DNA of 64,000 nucleotides from Nostoc sp. CHAB 5844 (GCF_020829595.1 NZ_JAIVFW010000008.1:1-64000), one strand, 5' to 3'. Positions 37,471 through 47,384 are shown, counted from the first letter of the stretch. Translations and numbers: made by a program. The notes: a model not told the origin generated them from the letters alone.

Positions 37471-37749
37471 ATGACTTCAGAAAACTCCGAAATTTACATA
37501 AATCATCCAACTTGGGGCTTGCTTTATCGGATCTGCATGGTTGACGACAACCAGGATATGTTTACTACACTTTATGCCCAACGCTTATTTTTTCTGGTAA
37601 CAAACGACGTTAAAGGTATTAAATTTCAACCTATTGGACGCACAGAGGCTAGGATGATGTTGGAAAATCGTTTGCGTACCCTGCGACGCAATGGCCAATC
37701 TCAGGAGTACGATCAGCTTCAGAGTGTTTTCCAACGCACCTTCCAATGA
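37471..37749 (+). CDS. pipX: PII-interacting protein X
   Basis: The 92 residues match PipX: an N-terminal Tudor-like domain (YINHPTWGLLYRICMVDDNQ, DMFTTLYAQRLFFLVTND, FQPIGRTEARMMLENRL) and a two-helix C-terminus. PipX is a coactivator of NtcA under nitrogen limitation and is sequestered by PII when nitrogen is ample. The gene overlaps pipY by four bases (ATGA), which indicates coupled translation, as known in Synechococcus. Confidence 0.95.
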   Translation: MTSENSEIYINHPTWGLLYRICMVDDNQDMFTTLYAQRLFFLVTNDVKGIKFQPIGRTEARMMLENRLRTLRRNGQSQEYDQLQSVFQRTFQ

Positions 37750-38414
37750 GTAGTTCGATTGACGAACGTATTACCAATATTGGCTCCTCACTGCCTCCGT
37801 CTGTCAGGTTAATTGCTGTTAGCAAGCAAGTTCCGGCGGAGGTAATTCGCCTTGCTTATAACGCCGGAATTCGTGATTTTGGTGAAAGTCGCATCCAAGA
37901 AGCAGCCAGTAAGCAAGCTCAGTTGCAAGACTTATCAGATATTACTTGGCATTTTATCGGACATTTGCAAAGCAACAAAGCCAAAAAGGCACTGGAACTA
38001 TTTGATTGGATTCACTCTGTAGATAATTTGAAGTTGGCACAGCGCTTAAATCAATTAGCGCAGCAGCTGGGAGTTAGTCCAAAAGTATGTCTCCAAGTAA
38101 AAATACTTCCCGATCCGCAAAAGTCAGGTTGGAGTGTTCCCGAATTACTTGCTGACTTAGAGGAACTCAACCAGTGTCAATTTTTACAAATTCAGGGATT
38201 GATGACAATTCCGCCTCTCGGTTTAGCTGAGGCGGAAATTATTGATGTATTTAATAGCACTCGTCAGTTAGCCAAAGAAATTCAGTTACAAAACTTGCCT
38301 AATATTCACATACAGCATCTTTCGATGGGTATGTCAGGCGATTATCAACTGGCAGTTCAGGCTGGGGCAACGATGGTAAGATTGGGAACTATTTTATTCG
38401 GCGATCGCCATTAA
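37746..38414 (+). CDS. pipY: PLP homeostasis protein PipY (YggS/PLPBP family)
   Basis: The 222 residues match the YggS family, a single-domain TIM barrel that binds pyridoxal phosphate: VRLIAVSKQVPAEVIRLAYN with the PLP lysine, FGESRIQEAASKQ, WHFIGHLQSNKAK, IQHLSMGMSGDYQLAVQAGA and MVRLGTILFG. The family keeps vitamin B6 and amino-acid pools in balance, and the cyanobacterial member is functionally linked to PipX. It is translationally coupled to pipX. Confidence 0.95.
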   Translation: MSSSIDERITNIGSSLPPSVRLIAVSKQVPAEVIRLAYNAGIRDFGESRIQEAASKQAQLQDLSDITWHFIGHLQSNKAKKALELFDWIHSVDNLKLAQRLNQLAQQLGVSPKVCLQVKILPDPQKSGWSVPELLADLEELNQCQFLQIQGLMTIPPLGLAEAEIIDVFNSTRQLAKEIQLQNLPNIHIQHLSMGMSGDYQLAVQAGATMVRLGTILFGDRH

Positions 38415-38881
38415 TTTCTCAGACAGCAAGCCCTAACTAGTAGATCTCGGCATAATTAAAGCACCCATTCAAAATTGCTGAAGACCTTACTAGACTAGTC
38501 TTTTAATTTCATACTTCATACTTCATACTTCATACTTTTTGTACTAGTCGTAGCACTTCTCAGTATTTAACACAGATAGTTTTCCTAGACTGCTGGTACA
38601 ATAAGACACTAAAAAAAATATTAAAAAAAGTAACGAATAATCAAAAAAACCCATAATGACGCTTTAGATCCCGAAATCTTTAGGATATAATCTTGACTCA
38701 TTATTGTATCTAGGTTAAGGTACAGGCGTTTACAAAAGCGTCAGTTCGTTATCCATAGTTGTAATAGAAGCTACAAACAGCGATAAGATTACCAAATTGT
38801 CCGCCCTTTGTAGTGATCTGTAATGGCTACATCAACGTAAAAGCCAAATCGATAAAGGTAATTTGCATCAGGAGCGTACCA
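38415..38881. other. sepF upstream region
   Basis: 467 bases with no gene. It includes the heptamer array TTCATAC x4 (38508-38535) and an AT-rich block with A-runs (38610-38650). A TTGACT box at 38693-38698 has only a weak -10 partner. A GGAG ribosome binding site lies about eight bases before the ATG at 38882. Confidence 0.5.
38508..38535. repeat. heptamer tandem repeat (TTCATAC, 4 copies)
   Basis: Four exact TTCATAC units, the complement of the GTATGAA array at 7869-7889. A STRR-type repeat between pipY and sepF. Confidence 0.85.
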
Positions 38882-39478
38882 ATGAACAATATCTTTTCCA
38901 AACTTCGAGACTTCGTAGGGCTAAACGAACAGGTAGAATACGAATATTATGAGGAAGATCCAGATACAGATAACTACCAAAATCTGTATCAAGAGGAAAA
39001 TCCTCAACCTGCGCCCGCAGAAGCGACTACACAGAATCGACGTTGGCGGGAACCCATGTCTACAATGGGTAATGATGTAGCAACAGGATCAAAGTCTACA
39101 ATGGGGAACGTAATTGGTATGCCAGGAGCAGTGAACGGGATTTCAGAAGTATTAGTACTTGAGCCTCGTACATTTGAAGAAATGCCCCAGGCAATTCAAG
39201 CTTTGCGTGAGCGGAAGTCAGTAGTCCTCAACCTGACAATCATGGATCCAGATCAAGCACAACGTGCTGTTGATTTTGTTGCTGGTGGAACTTACGCATT
39301 AGATGGACATCAAGAGCGGATCGGAGAGAGCATCTTTTTGTTTACGCCAAGCTGTGTGCAAGTTAGCACCCAAGGTGGAGTTATTCATGAAGTACCACAA
39401 CCGCCAGCACGTCCTGTACGTACCGCCCCAACAGCCACGCCAAACTGGGGTACTGAACCCAATCGCATGGCACAATAA
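38882..39478 (+). CDS. sepF: cell division protein SepF
   Basis: The 198 residues (ATG 38882, preceded by CAGGAGCG) start with the conserved membrane-binding helix [14 protein letters not shown], followed by an acidic linker and the SepF core: [60 protein letters not shown] and LFTPSCVQV. SepF (Cdv2 in cyanobacteria) tethers FtsZ to the membrane at the division site. The upstream frame to 38813 is not needed. proC follows after 91 bases, a frequent neighbour of sepF in several phyla. Confidence 0.95.
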   Translation: MNNIFSKLRDFVGLNEQVEYEYYEEDPDTDNYQNLYQEENPQPAPAEATTQNRRWREPMSTMGNDVATGSKSTMGNVIGMPGAVNGISEVLVLEPRTFEEMPQAIQALRERKSVVLNLTIMDPDQAQRAVDFVAGGTYALDGHQERIGESIFLFTPSCVQVSTQGGVIHEVPQPPARPVRTAPTATPNWGTEPNRMAQ

Positions 39479-39569
39479 TAAATTAGTCATTAGTCCTTTG
39501 TCCTTCGTCCTTTGTCCCTCGTTCTAAGATACAAATGACTAATGACAAGTGACTAATGACTAATAATTA

Positions 39570-40382
39570 ATGACTACAAAATTCGGTTTAATTGGTGGTG
39601 GGGTAATGGGAGAAGCGCTATTATCCCGCCTCATTGCACGGGGTATCTACCAACCTTCAGAAGTAATAGTTAGCGAACCCCAAAGGGCGCGTCAAAATTT
39701 TTTACAGCAGCAATATGATGTGACTGTCACTACAGATAACAGCTTGGTGTTTCGGCAAGCTCAGGAAGTCATATTTTTAGCTGTAAAGCCGCAAGTATTT
39801 AGCGCGATCGCTCAAGAATTAGCAGATATTGTTTTAGCAGAACACTCGCCGCTGGTAATCTCGATTTTGGCCGGAGTGCCTTTACATCACCTCGAAGCAG
39901 CTTTTCCCCAGCTGCCAGTAATTAGAGCCATGCCTAATACCCCCGCAACGGTAGGTGCAGGGATGACAGCAATCTGTTTAGGCGCGTACACCAATGCCAA
40001 ACACCACCAAATAGCGCAGCAAATATTTTCGGCAGTAGGGGAAGTTGTCGAAGTTTCCGAAAGTTTGATGGATGCTGTCACAGGACTATCTGGTAGTGGC
40101 CCCGCTTACGTAGCTATCTTAGTGGAAGCCCTAGCCGATGGCGGAGTCGCCGCAGGTTTACCCAGAGGTATTGCCAATCAACTCGCCCTGCAAACTGTCT
40201 TGGGAACAGCACAATTACTGCACGACAGCAAAATGCACCCCGCAGAATTGAAAGACCGAGTTACCAGTCCTGGCGGCACAACAATTGCTGGGGTTAGCCT
40301 ACTAGAAAAAGCCGGATTTCGTTCCGCCGTGATAGAAGCAGTCAAAGCCGCCGCAGTGCGATCGCAAGAATTGGGAAAATAA
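39570..40382 (+). CDS. proC: pyrroline-5-carboxylate reductase
   Basis: The 270 residues contain the Rossmann nucleotide-binding start FGLIGGGVMGEALL, the NADPH-site FLAVKPQVF, RAMPNTPATVGAGMTAI, and the C-terminal signature LKDRVTSPGGTTIAGVSLLE. ProC makes the last step of proline synthesis. It is directly downstream of sepF. The spacer between them consists of low-complexity sequence (ATTAGTCCTTTGTCCTTCG). Confidence 0.96.
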   Translation: MTTKFGLIGGGVMGEALLSRLIARGIYQPSEVIVSEPQRARQNFLQQQYDVTVTTDNSLVFRQAQEVIFLAVKPQVFSAIAQELADIVLAEHSPLVISILAGVPLHHLEAAFPQLPVIRAMPNTPATVGAGMTAICLGAYTNAKHHQIAQQIFSAVGEVVEVSESLMDAVTGLSGSGPAYVAILVEALADGGVAAGLPRGIANQLALQTVLGTAQLLHDSKMHPAELKDRVTSPGGTTIAGVSLLEKAGFRSAVIEAVKAAAVRSQELGK

Positions 40383-40518
40383 GGAGAAAAAGTATGAAGT
40401 ATGAAGTTTTATCCTGCTGCCTTTTGACTATTAACCAATAACAAATGACTAAAGAAGTTTAAAAGATCAAGGATGAAAAAAATCAGTACATAAGTGTTCT
40501 GTTGATGGTTTGGTTAAT

Positions 40519-40546
40519 TTCATACTTCATACTTCACACTTCATAC
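40519..40546. repeat. heptamer tandem repeat (TTCATAC, 4 copies)
   Basis: Three TTCATAC units and one TTCACAC unit, in the proC-helicase spacer. Two single GTATGAA units also sit at 40393-40408, in opposite orientation, so the two could pair in RNA. Confidence 0.8.
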
Positions 40547-40626
40547 TTTCTCTTGACCATTACCATTGCCGAAGTTGACAAAAGACCCGTTAATATAGTA
40601 AACAGTCTGGTTGCAAATGTGATTGA

Positions 40627-43299
40627 GTGAATTATCCCGCACCGTCTCCAGAAATTAATTTAGGGTCGATATTTCCCTTTGATCTGGATGAGTTTCAGAA
40701 AGATGCGATCGCGTCCCTTAACGCTGGACGCTCCGTAGTTGTATGTGCGCCCACAGGTTCGGGCAAAACATTAGTCGGAGAATACGCCATCTATCGCGCC
40801 CTAGCACGAAGAAAACGCGTATTCTATACAACACCCCTCAAAGCCCTGTCGAATCAAAAATTACGCGACTTTCGGGAGAAATTTGGTTCCGATTTGGTGG
40901 GACTGTTAACCGGTGATGCCTCCATTAACAGAGATGCACCGATTCTGGTGATGACCACAGAAATCTTCCGCAATATGCTCTATGGCACACCCATCGGGCA
41001 AGTTGGCACTTCCTTAGTAGATGTAGAGGCAGTGGTATTAGATGAGTGCCACTACATGAACGATCGCCAGCGCGGTACAGTTTGGGAAGAATCAATTATC
41101 TACTGTCCCCATGAAGTGCAACTAGTAGCCCTCTCCGCCACAGTCGCCAACAGCGAACAACTTACTGATTGGTTAAATCACGTTCACGGCCCCACAGACC
41201 TGATTTATTCTGATTTTCGGCCAGTACCTTTAGAATTTCACTTTTGCAATCCCAAAGGTCTGTTTCCTCTACTGAATGACAGCAAAAACAAAATTAATCC
41301 CCGCCTAGTCAAGAAACACCGAAAGGGACAAGGTGATAAAGGCAAAAACGGCAGACCAGAAGCTCCTGGCATCATTTATACCTTAAGCCAGCTACAACAA
41401 AGAGATATGCTCCCCGCTATTTACTTTATCTTCAGCCGTCGGGGATGCGATAAAGCAGTGGCAGAAGTGGGTGATTTATGGTTGGTAAATGGACAAGAGT
41501 CACAAATATTACGGCAGCAAATCGATGATTTCTTAAACCGTAACCCTGAAGCTGGGCGTTCTGGACAAATTGCCCCCCTCTATCGCGGAATTGCTGCCCA
41601 CCATGCGGGGATTTTGCCTGCTTGGAAAGTACTAGTTGAAGAATTATTTCAGCAGGGATTGATTAAGGTAGTATTCGCCACCGAAACCTTAGCCGCAGGT
41701 ATTAATATGCCTGCCCGCACCACAGTAATTTCCACCCTTTCTAAGCGTACCGATACCGGACACCGCTTGTTAAATGCCTCGGAATTTCTGCAAATGGCAG
41801 GAAGGGCTGGACGGCGCGGTATGGATAAACAAGGTCATGTGGTGACAGTCCAAACCCCCTTTGAAGGAGCAAAAGAAGCGGCATATCTGGCAACATCTAA
41901 ACCAGATCCATTGGTCAGCCAATTTACACCAAGTTATGGCATGGTGTTGAACTTACTGCAAACTCACACAATAGAGCAAGCCAGAGAACTAGTAGAACGC
42001 AGTTTTGGGCAGTACATAGCCAACTTGCACCTCAAACCAGAATATGATGAAATTGCTGAACTACAAGCCCAACTAGCCCAACTTCAAGAACAAATCGCCG
42101 CCGTAGATGAAAATGAAATTGCCGTTTATGAGAAATTGCGGCAACGTCTGAAAGTAGAACGCCAGTTATTAAAAACTCTGCAAAAACAAGCCCAAGATGA
42201 CCGCCACGAAGAATTGGTTATGATGTTGGGCTTTGCTGTTTCCGGAACCCAGTTAAGTCTCAAAGGGAAAAATATTACAGTATCTGCACCTGTAATAGCA
42301 GTTTTAGTTGGTAAAAGCCCTGGCTTAGAACAAGCACCATTTTTTGTCTGTTTGGGGCAAGATAACCGTTGGTATGTGGCCACAACTGAAGATGTTATGG
42401 ATTTGTATGCCGAACTACCCCGAATTGACGTGCCGGCAGATATGTTACCGCCGCCAGAATTAGTTTTCAAGCCAGGACAATCGTACCGTGGAAATGAACA
42501 AACAGCTGCGATCGCTCAATGCATTCCCAACCCTGGCGAATCTCTGCATCTGCCACCAGAAGTAGCAGAACAACTCAGTCGCGTTACCGCCGTTGAAGAA
42601 CAAATCGAAAATCATCCCCTGCGTCAATCAGGTAATGCCTCGACAATTTTTAAACGCAGAGCGCGTTATATCGAACTCGAAGCCGAACTTGAACAACTGC
42701 AAGGGCAAGTCGAGCAACAATCACAACGTCATTGGGAAGAATTTCTCAATTTAATTGCGATTCTGCAACACTTCGGTTGTTTGGATAACCTAGTGCCGAC
42801 AGAATTAGGACAAATTGCTGCTGCTATTCGTGGAGAAAACGAATTGTGGCTAGGTTTAGTATTTGCCAGTGGTGAACTCAACCAATTAGATCCCCATCAT
42901 TTAGCCGCAGCAGTCGCGGCTTTGGTGACAGAAACTCCACGTCCAGATAGTCGAGTCAACTTTGACTTGAGTGAAGAAGTAGCAGAGGCATTAGCAAAAC
43001 TGCGAGGTATACGCCGCCAAATGTTCCAACTGCAACGGCGATACAATGTAGCGTTACCTATCTGGTTAGAATTTGAGTTAATTGCTCTTGTTGAAAAATG
43101 GGCATTAGGCATGGAGTGGACAGAACTCTGCGGACACACCAGCTTAGATGAAGGTGATGTAGTCAGAATTTTACGCCGGACGTTGGATTTATTATCCCAA
43201 ATACCTCACGTTCCTCATTTACCAGAAGTTTTGCAGCGGAATGCTTACCGTGCCATGCAATTAATTGATAGATTCCCTGTGAATGAGGTAGTTGAATGA
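40627..43299 (+). CDS. Ski2/Mtr4-like DEVH-box RNA helicase
   Basis: The 890 residues have the Q-like start FPFDLDEFQKDAIASL, Walker A CAPTGSGKTLVGEYA, a DECH box (VVLDECHYMND), motif III LVALSATVANSE, motif V ATETLAAGINMPARTTV and motif VI QMAGRAGRRGMD. The C-terminal third has the DSHCT-type helical domain (LGLVFASGELNQLDPHHLAA; ALGMEWTELCGHTSLDEGDV). This is the Ski2/Mtr4 group, which feeds RNA to exonucleases in eukaryotes. In cyanobacteria and chloroplasts (ISE2) members act on RNA processing or ribosome maturation. The start is GTG 40627. Confidence 0.92.
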   Translation: MNYPAPSPEINLGSIFPFDLDEFQKDAIASLNAGRSVVVCAPTGSGKTLVGEYAIYRALARRKRVFYTTPLKALSNQKLRDFREKFGSDLVGLLTGDASINRDAPILVMTTEIFRNMLYGTPIGQVGTSLVDVEAVVLDECHYMNDRQRGTVWEESIIYCPHEVQLVALSATVANSEQLTDWLNHVHGPTDLIYSDFRPVPLEFHFCNPKGLFPLLNDSKNKINPRLVKKHRKGQGDKGKNGRPEAPGIIYTLSQLQQRDMLPAIYFIFSRRGCDKAVAEVGDLWLVNGQESQILRQQIDDFLNRNPEAGRSGQIAPLYRGIAAHHAGILPAWKVLVEELFQQGLIKVVFATETLAAGINMPARTTVISTLSKRTDTGHRLLNASEFLQMAGRAGRRGMDKQGHVVTVQTPFEGAKEAAYLATSKPDPLVSQFTPSYGMVLNLLQTHTIEQARELVERSFGQYIANLHLKPEYDEIAELQAQLAQLQEQIAAVDENEIAVYEKLRQRLKVERQLLKTLQKQAQDDRHEELVMMLGFAVSGTQLSLKGKNITVSAPVIAVLVGKSPGLEQAPFFVCLGQDNRWYVATTEDVMDLYAELPRIDVPADMLPPPELVFKPGQSYRGNEQTAAIAQCIPNPGESLHLPPEVAEQLSRVTAVEEQIENHPLRQSGNASTIFKRRARYIELEAELEQLQGQVEQQSQRHWEEFLNLIAILQHFGCLDNLVPTELGQIAAAIRGENELWLGLVFASGELNQLDPHHLAAAVAALVTETPRPDSRVNFDLSEEVAEALAKLRGIRRQMFQLQRRYNVALPIWLEFELIALVEKWALGMEWTELCGHTSLDEGDVVRILRRTLDLLSQIPHVPHLPEVLQRNAYRAMQLIDRFPVNEVVE

Positions 43300-43332
43300 A
43301 ATTAATTTTGAATTTGGAATGTTGAATTGATA

Positions 43333-45138
43333 TTACTTATTGGGCTGTTCAACTGGAATTTCAATGATAAATTCTGCTCCCTGATTAGGAGATGAAATAC
43401 ACTTTAACGAACCGCCGTGTCGCTCGGTAATAATTTGATAGCTAATCGATAAACCTAGCCCAGTACCTTTTCCCACAGCTTTAGTAGTAAAAAAAGGATC
43501 AAACAACCTTTGCCTAACTTGTTCTGGAATACCAGGGCCATTATCGATAATACGGATAACTAATTGATTGGCAGTTATTTGTTGAGTACAAATCCGAATT
43601 TGTGGCTGGTTATTTGTAAATTTACCTTCGATTGATGAATCTTCTAAAGCATCGATCGCATTTGTCAAGATATTCATAAATACTTGATTTAGCTGTCCAG
43701 CATAGCACTCAATTAAAGGTAAATTGCCATAATCTTTAATAACTTGAATTTGAGGATGATTGGCTTTTGTTTTCAAACGATGCTCTAAAATCATTAACGT
43801 ACTGTCAATACCTTGATGGATATCTACTGCTTTTAACTCAGCTTCATCTAACCGCGAGAATGTACGAAAAGAAGCCACAATTTGACGGATGCGTTCGGCA
43901 CCAACTTGCATTGAAGAAAGTAGTTTTGGCAAATCCTCGATTAAAAAATCGAGGTCAATAGCTTTAATTTTTTTTTGAATTTCCAGTACAGGATTTGGGT
44001 AATTAATCCGGTAAATGTGAAGTAAATTTAGAAGATCATGGGTATAGCTGTTGGCGTGAGTCAGATTCCCGTAGATAAAATTAATTGGATTATTGATTTC
44101 GTGGGCAATTCCAGCTACTAATTGACCCAGAGAAGACATTTTTTCGCTTTGGATGAGTTGAGATTGGGTAGTTTGCAGTTTTTTGAGAGTTTGCTCTAGT
44201 TCTATTGCTTGCTGTTTGAGTTGAGCTTCGGTTTGTTTACGCTCAGTAATGTCTCTTGTGATGCCTTGAAAACCCACAACCTGTCCATTCATATCGATGA
44301 CAGGTGAGGTATTGGAGGTAATCCAGCTGTAAGTGCCATTCTTGTGTTTAACTCTTACCTCAAGTCCAGCTTGTTTTTTACCTGTTTGGGCAACTTTATG
44401 AAGAAAGGCTATACAAGCTGGTACATCTTCTGGATGAATAATTGGTACGAAAGATTGTCCCAGAAACTCTGATATGTCATATCCAAACATATCCGTGAAG
44501 TTGGGAGAAAGATAACTAAATACGCCCTCTAGTGTCATGGCATAAATCGCATCGTTGGCATTTTCCACCAAGCTACGGAACTGCGCTTCACTGGCTGCTA
44601 AAGCTACCTGGGCTTGTTTATGTTCTGTGATATCTTCTCGAATTACTAGCAAATATTTGGGCTGACCATGAGAATCGAGAATGGGAGTTTTTTTAATGTG
44701 CAGAATGCGGGTTTCGCCGCTTTTTGTGTGAATTATCTCTTCAGGAATCTCTACAACTTTTTTGCTAATTAGTGCTTCCTTGTCTCGCTGGGTAAAGAAA
44801 TCGGCTTCTTCTTTGGGAAATAAATCATAGTCGTTCTTCCCCAAAATTTCATCGGCACTGACACCAACCAATTCTTCAGCAGCTCGATTCCATAAAACAA
44901 ATCGCAAATCAGTAGCATCTTTTACAAAGACTGCTACAGGCATTGCTTGGATAACAGAATACATAAATTGTTGGGCAGTTTGGAGTTGGTCTTCTATCTG
45001 TTGGCGATCGCGCTTTTCCTGCTGTAATTGAGTAGTATATTCTAGAACTCTGTGATGTAGTTCGGCATTAACTGTTTCTAGTTGCTGAAGACGTTGCCGT
45101 AATCTTGTTAACTCTTGATTTAACTCTTCAATAGACAT
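43333..45138 (-). CDS. soluble PAS-PAS sensor histidine kinase
   Basis: The 601 residues begin with a coiled coil (about 5-55). Two PAS/PAC modules follow: 58-172 (MPVAVFVKDATDLRFVLWNR) and 183-300 (DAIYAMTLEGVFSYLSPNF..GFQGITRDITERK). A linker coiled coil and a HisKA box (LVAGIAHEINNPINFIYGNL; His346) come next, then a HATPase domain (NILTNAIDAL, DNGPGIPE, GKGTGLGLSI). No membrane segment is seen, so the signal is cytoplasmic. No response regulator gene is nearby. The HisKA sequence is of the type often seen in multi-sensor cyanobacterial kinases. The ligand is unknown. Confidence 0.92.
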   Translation of the reverse strand: MSIEELNQELTRLRQRLQQLETVNAELHHRVLEYTTQLQQEKRDRQQIEDQLQTAQQFMYSVIQAMPVAVFVKDATDLRFVLWNRAAEELVGVSADEILGKNDYDLFPKEEADFFTQRDKEALISKKVVEIPEEIIHTKSGETRILHIKKTPILDSHGQPKYLLVIREDITEHKQAQVALAASEAQFRSLVENANDAIYAMTLEGVFSYLSPNFTDMFGYDISEFLGQSFVPIIHPEDVPACIAFLHKVAQTGKKQAGLEVRVKHKNGTYSWITSNTSPVIDMNGQVVGFQGITRDITERKQTEAQLKQQAIELEQTLKKLQTTQSQLIQSEKMSSLGQLVAGIAHEINNPINFIYGNLTHANSYTHDLLNLLHIYRINYPNPVLEIQKKIKAIDLDFLIEDLPKLLSSMQVGAERIRQIVASFRTFSRLDEAELKAVDIHQGIDSTLMILEHRLKTKANHPQIQVIKDYGNLPLIECYAGQLNQVFMNILTNAIDALEDSSIEGKFTNNQPQIRICTQQITANQLVIRIIDNGPGIPEQVRQRLFDPFFTTKAVGKGTGLGLSISYQIITERHGGSLKCISSPNQGAEFIIEIPVEQPNK

Positions 45139-45442
45139 ACGGATTCACTATTTTTTAGTTTTGTAACTTGAGAGAGCTATGTATATCTCAATACAGTGAA
45201 TTGATTGGTCTGTTAGCAGAGTCAAGTAATTCTAAAATGCGATCGCCAGACAGAGATTTAGTTCTAGTACTGTTGAGCATATCTATAAATTTGCTTGAGA
45301 AAAAATCATCGTCAGAGAACTCAGCCAAATCTACTGTCATGGAAGTGCCTGAGATCATTTTTCCCAAATAAGCATCAAATATTAACTATTACTAAAATTT
45401 GTCTGATTGTGTGCTTTCTATATAAGTTTACGCAAACTAAAG
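45139..45442. other. spacer between histidine kinase and LysR genes
   Basis: About 300 bases. The leftward strand holds the small frame described separately (45188-45358); nothing else was found. Confidence 0.4.
45188..45358 (-). CDS. possible small acidic protein upstream of the kinase
   Basis: A 56-codon frame (or 50 codons from ATG 45340: MTVDLAEFSDDDFFSSKFID, ending SANRPINSLY) lies 49 bases before the kinase start, on the same strand. It has a natural amino-acid make-up and GGGA five bases before the upper ATG. No family is recognised. It could be a short partner of the kinase or chance. Confidence 0.35.
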   Translation of the reverse strand: MISGTSMTVDLAEFSDDDFFSSKFIDMLNSTRTKSLSGDRILELLDSANRPINSLY

Positions 45443-46354
45443 TCAATATTTGACCTTCATGATATTATCCGTAGTGGCTGGTTTGTCTCTAACAATCTCC
45501 AAAAATTTCTGCACAGTAGGGGATGTCTCACTGCTGCGCCAAATCATTGCAATTGCAACTTTTGGAGTATGTTCTTCAATGTGCTTGTAAATTACTCCAG
45601 TTCGTTGTAAGTTTTGTAAAGATGCTGGCACGACCGCCACTCCAATTTCTGCTGCTACGATACTAATAATCGTTTGCATCTGGATTGCTTCTTGGACAAC
45701 ATTTGGGCTAAAACCTGACTGTTGGCAAAGACTGATAATTAAATCGTAGACTCCGGGAGCTAATTTTCTCGGAAATGAAATGAACGCTTCATTGGCAAGG
45801 GATGTCAAACTAATATGAGATTGATTTGCTAGTTCATGTGTCTCTGGTAACGCCACCATAAGTGATTCTTGAAAAATCGTCTCCCAGCTAAATTTATGAT
45901 CATCAACAGGTGGTCGGATAAAGCCTACATCCATCCGTCCTTCTCGTAACCAATCTAACTGTTGATCTGTAGTTAATTCATGTAACTCTAAACTTACTCC
46001 AGGAACACGGTTGCGATACTCCTTGAGTATATCTGGCAAAATATTATATGCTGATGAACTGACAAAACCAACTACCAATTTTCCCACTTCGCCGCGACTG
46101 GTTTGTTGTCCTATTTGAATTGCCTGTTGCAATTGCTGGAGAATTTGTTGCACTTCACTCAAAAATACTTGCCCTGCTTGGGTTAACTGCACATTGCGTT
46201 TTGTGCGATGAAAAAGTTCAAAACCCAATTCTGCCTCTAGTTGGCGAATTTGTTGACTGAGAGGAGGTTGGGCAATCTGCAGTTTTTCGGCAGCTTTACC
46301 AAAGTGCAGTTCTTCTGCCAACGTCACAAAGTAACGTAGATGGCGTAATTCCAT
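45443..46354 (-). CDS. LysR-family transcriptional regulator
   Basis: The 303 residues (ATG 46354) have the winged helix-turn-helix at the start (ELRHLRYFVTLAEELHFGKA, PPLSQQIRQLEAELGFELF) and a LysR effector-binding domain from about 90 (VGKLVVGFVSSSAYNILPDI). It is closest in style to the BenM/CatM/CbbR-like group. An upstream in-frame ATG gives four more residues. It is divergent from the methyltransferase at 46434/46497, the usual layout for a LysR target gene. The effector is unknown. Confidence 0.92.
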   Translation of the reverse strand: MELRHLRYFVTLAEELHFGKAAEKLQIAQPPLSQQIRQLEAELGFELFHRTKRNVQLTQAGQVFLSEVQQILQQLQQAIQIGQQTSRGEVGKLVVGFVSSSAYNILPDILKEYRNRVPGVSLELHELTTDQQLDWLREGRMDVGFIRPPVDDHKFSWETIFQESLMVALPETHELANQSHISLTSLANEAFISFPRKLAPGVYDLIISLCQQSGFSPNVVQEAIQMQTIISIVAAEIGVAVVPASLQNLQRTGVIYKHIEEHTPKVAIAMIWRSSETSPTVQKFLEIVRDKPATTDNIMKVKY

Positions 46355-46496
46355 TGTTAATAGCAACTAATATCTTTTAAGTATTAATCACAGTATAAAA
46401 ATATATTGGACATTATTAAAAATCTTTTTTACTGTGAGTATTAAGCAGTCATCAACTGAGACAAATCGTAAACAACCATCTAAAATTTCACTACTT

Positions 46497-47276
46497 ATGA
46501 ATAGTATTTCGATACCCAAACATAACTGGAATGCTTTCCTTTATGAAGATAAACACGCTTTTGTCTGGCAATATGGCGAAGACTTGCTGCAATGGTTGAA
46601 CCCTAAACCAGGAGAGTTAATCTTAGATTTAGGTTGTGGAACTGGGCAACTCACAGCCAAAATTGCCGAGTCTGGTGTTGAAGTGATGGGAATTGATAGC
46701 GCCGCCACTATGATTGAAAAGGCGAGACAAAATTATCCGCATTTACGTTTTGAAATTGCTGATGCCCGCAACTTTCAAATAGACAAGTTATTCGATGCTG
46801 TATTTTCTAATGCTACCTTGCATTGGATAAAAGAAGCAGATGCCGCGATCGCATCTATATATCAAGCACTCAAACCAGGAGGACGTTTTGTTGCAGAGTT
46901 CGGTGGTAAAGGTAATATACAGGCGATCGTTCAAGCATTGTACATTGCTTTCGAGCAAATTGGTCTATCTAATCTCCAAGCCTTGAATCCTTGGTATTTT
47001 CCTAGCATTAGCGAGTACACCACCCTACTAGAACAACAAGGCTTTGAAGTTACCCATGCTATCTTGTTTGCCCGTCCCACTCCCTTAGCAGACGGTACAG
47101 CAGGCATAAAAAACTGGATTAAAATGTTTGGCAGCGATTTCTTGACACAACTATCAACACAGGAACAAATACAAGTCATTCGTATAGTTGAAGAGTACCT
47201 CAAACCCACACTTTATCAAGATGGTAATTGGATGGTAGACTACCGCAGAATTCGCATTGTTGCTATCAAAGTTTAG
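46497..47276 (+). CDS. class I SAM-dependent methyltransferase
   Basis: The 259 residues (ATG 46497; GTG 46434 is an alternative giving 280) hold the Rossmann SAM-binding motif LILDLGCGTGQLTAKIAESG, acidic loop VMGIDSAATMI, motif II region FDAVFSNATLHWI and KPGGRFVAEFGG. The start WNAFLYEDKHAFVWQYGEDL is characteristic of a group related to trans-aconitate methyltransferase. The substrate is not known. The gene is divergent from and probably controlled by the LysR gene; the space between is AT-rich with ATATAT-like sequence. Confidence 0.88.
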   Translation: MNSISIPKHNWNAFLYEDKHAFVWQYGEDLLQWLNPKPGELILDLGCGTGQLTAKIAESGVEVMGIDSAATMIEKARQNYPHLRFEIADARNFQIDKLFDAVFSNATLHWIKEADAAIASIYQALKPGGRFVAEFGGKGNIQAIVQALYIAFEQIGLSNLQALNPWYFPSISEYTTLLEQQGFEVTHAILFARPTPLADGTAGIKNWIKMFGSDFLTQLSTQEQIQVIRIVEEYLKPTLYQDGNWMVDYRRIRIVAIKV

Positions 47277-47384
47277 CTGGTGTGGAACTTTACCAAGTAA
47301 AGGCAGACATTAATTTTAGATAAATTATGGATATATATGGTAAAGTTCATTACCTCTAATCCATGAGCCAAATGGTGTTAGCTT

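Noticed and set aside
45168-45371. 67-codon rightward open frame between kinase and LysR genes
   Set aside because: The opposite strand gives a more protein-like product; this one looks like its shadow.
46355-46496. Specific LysR binding site between the divergent genes
   Set aside because: Several loose T-N11-A matches occur by chance in such AT-rich DNA; none stands out.
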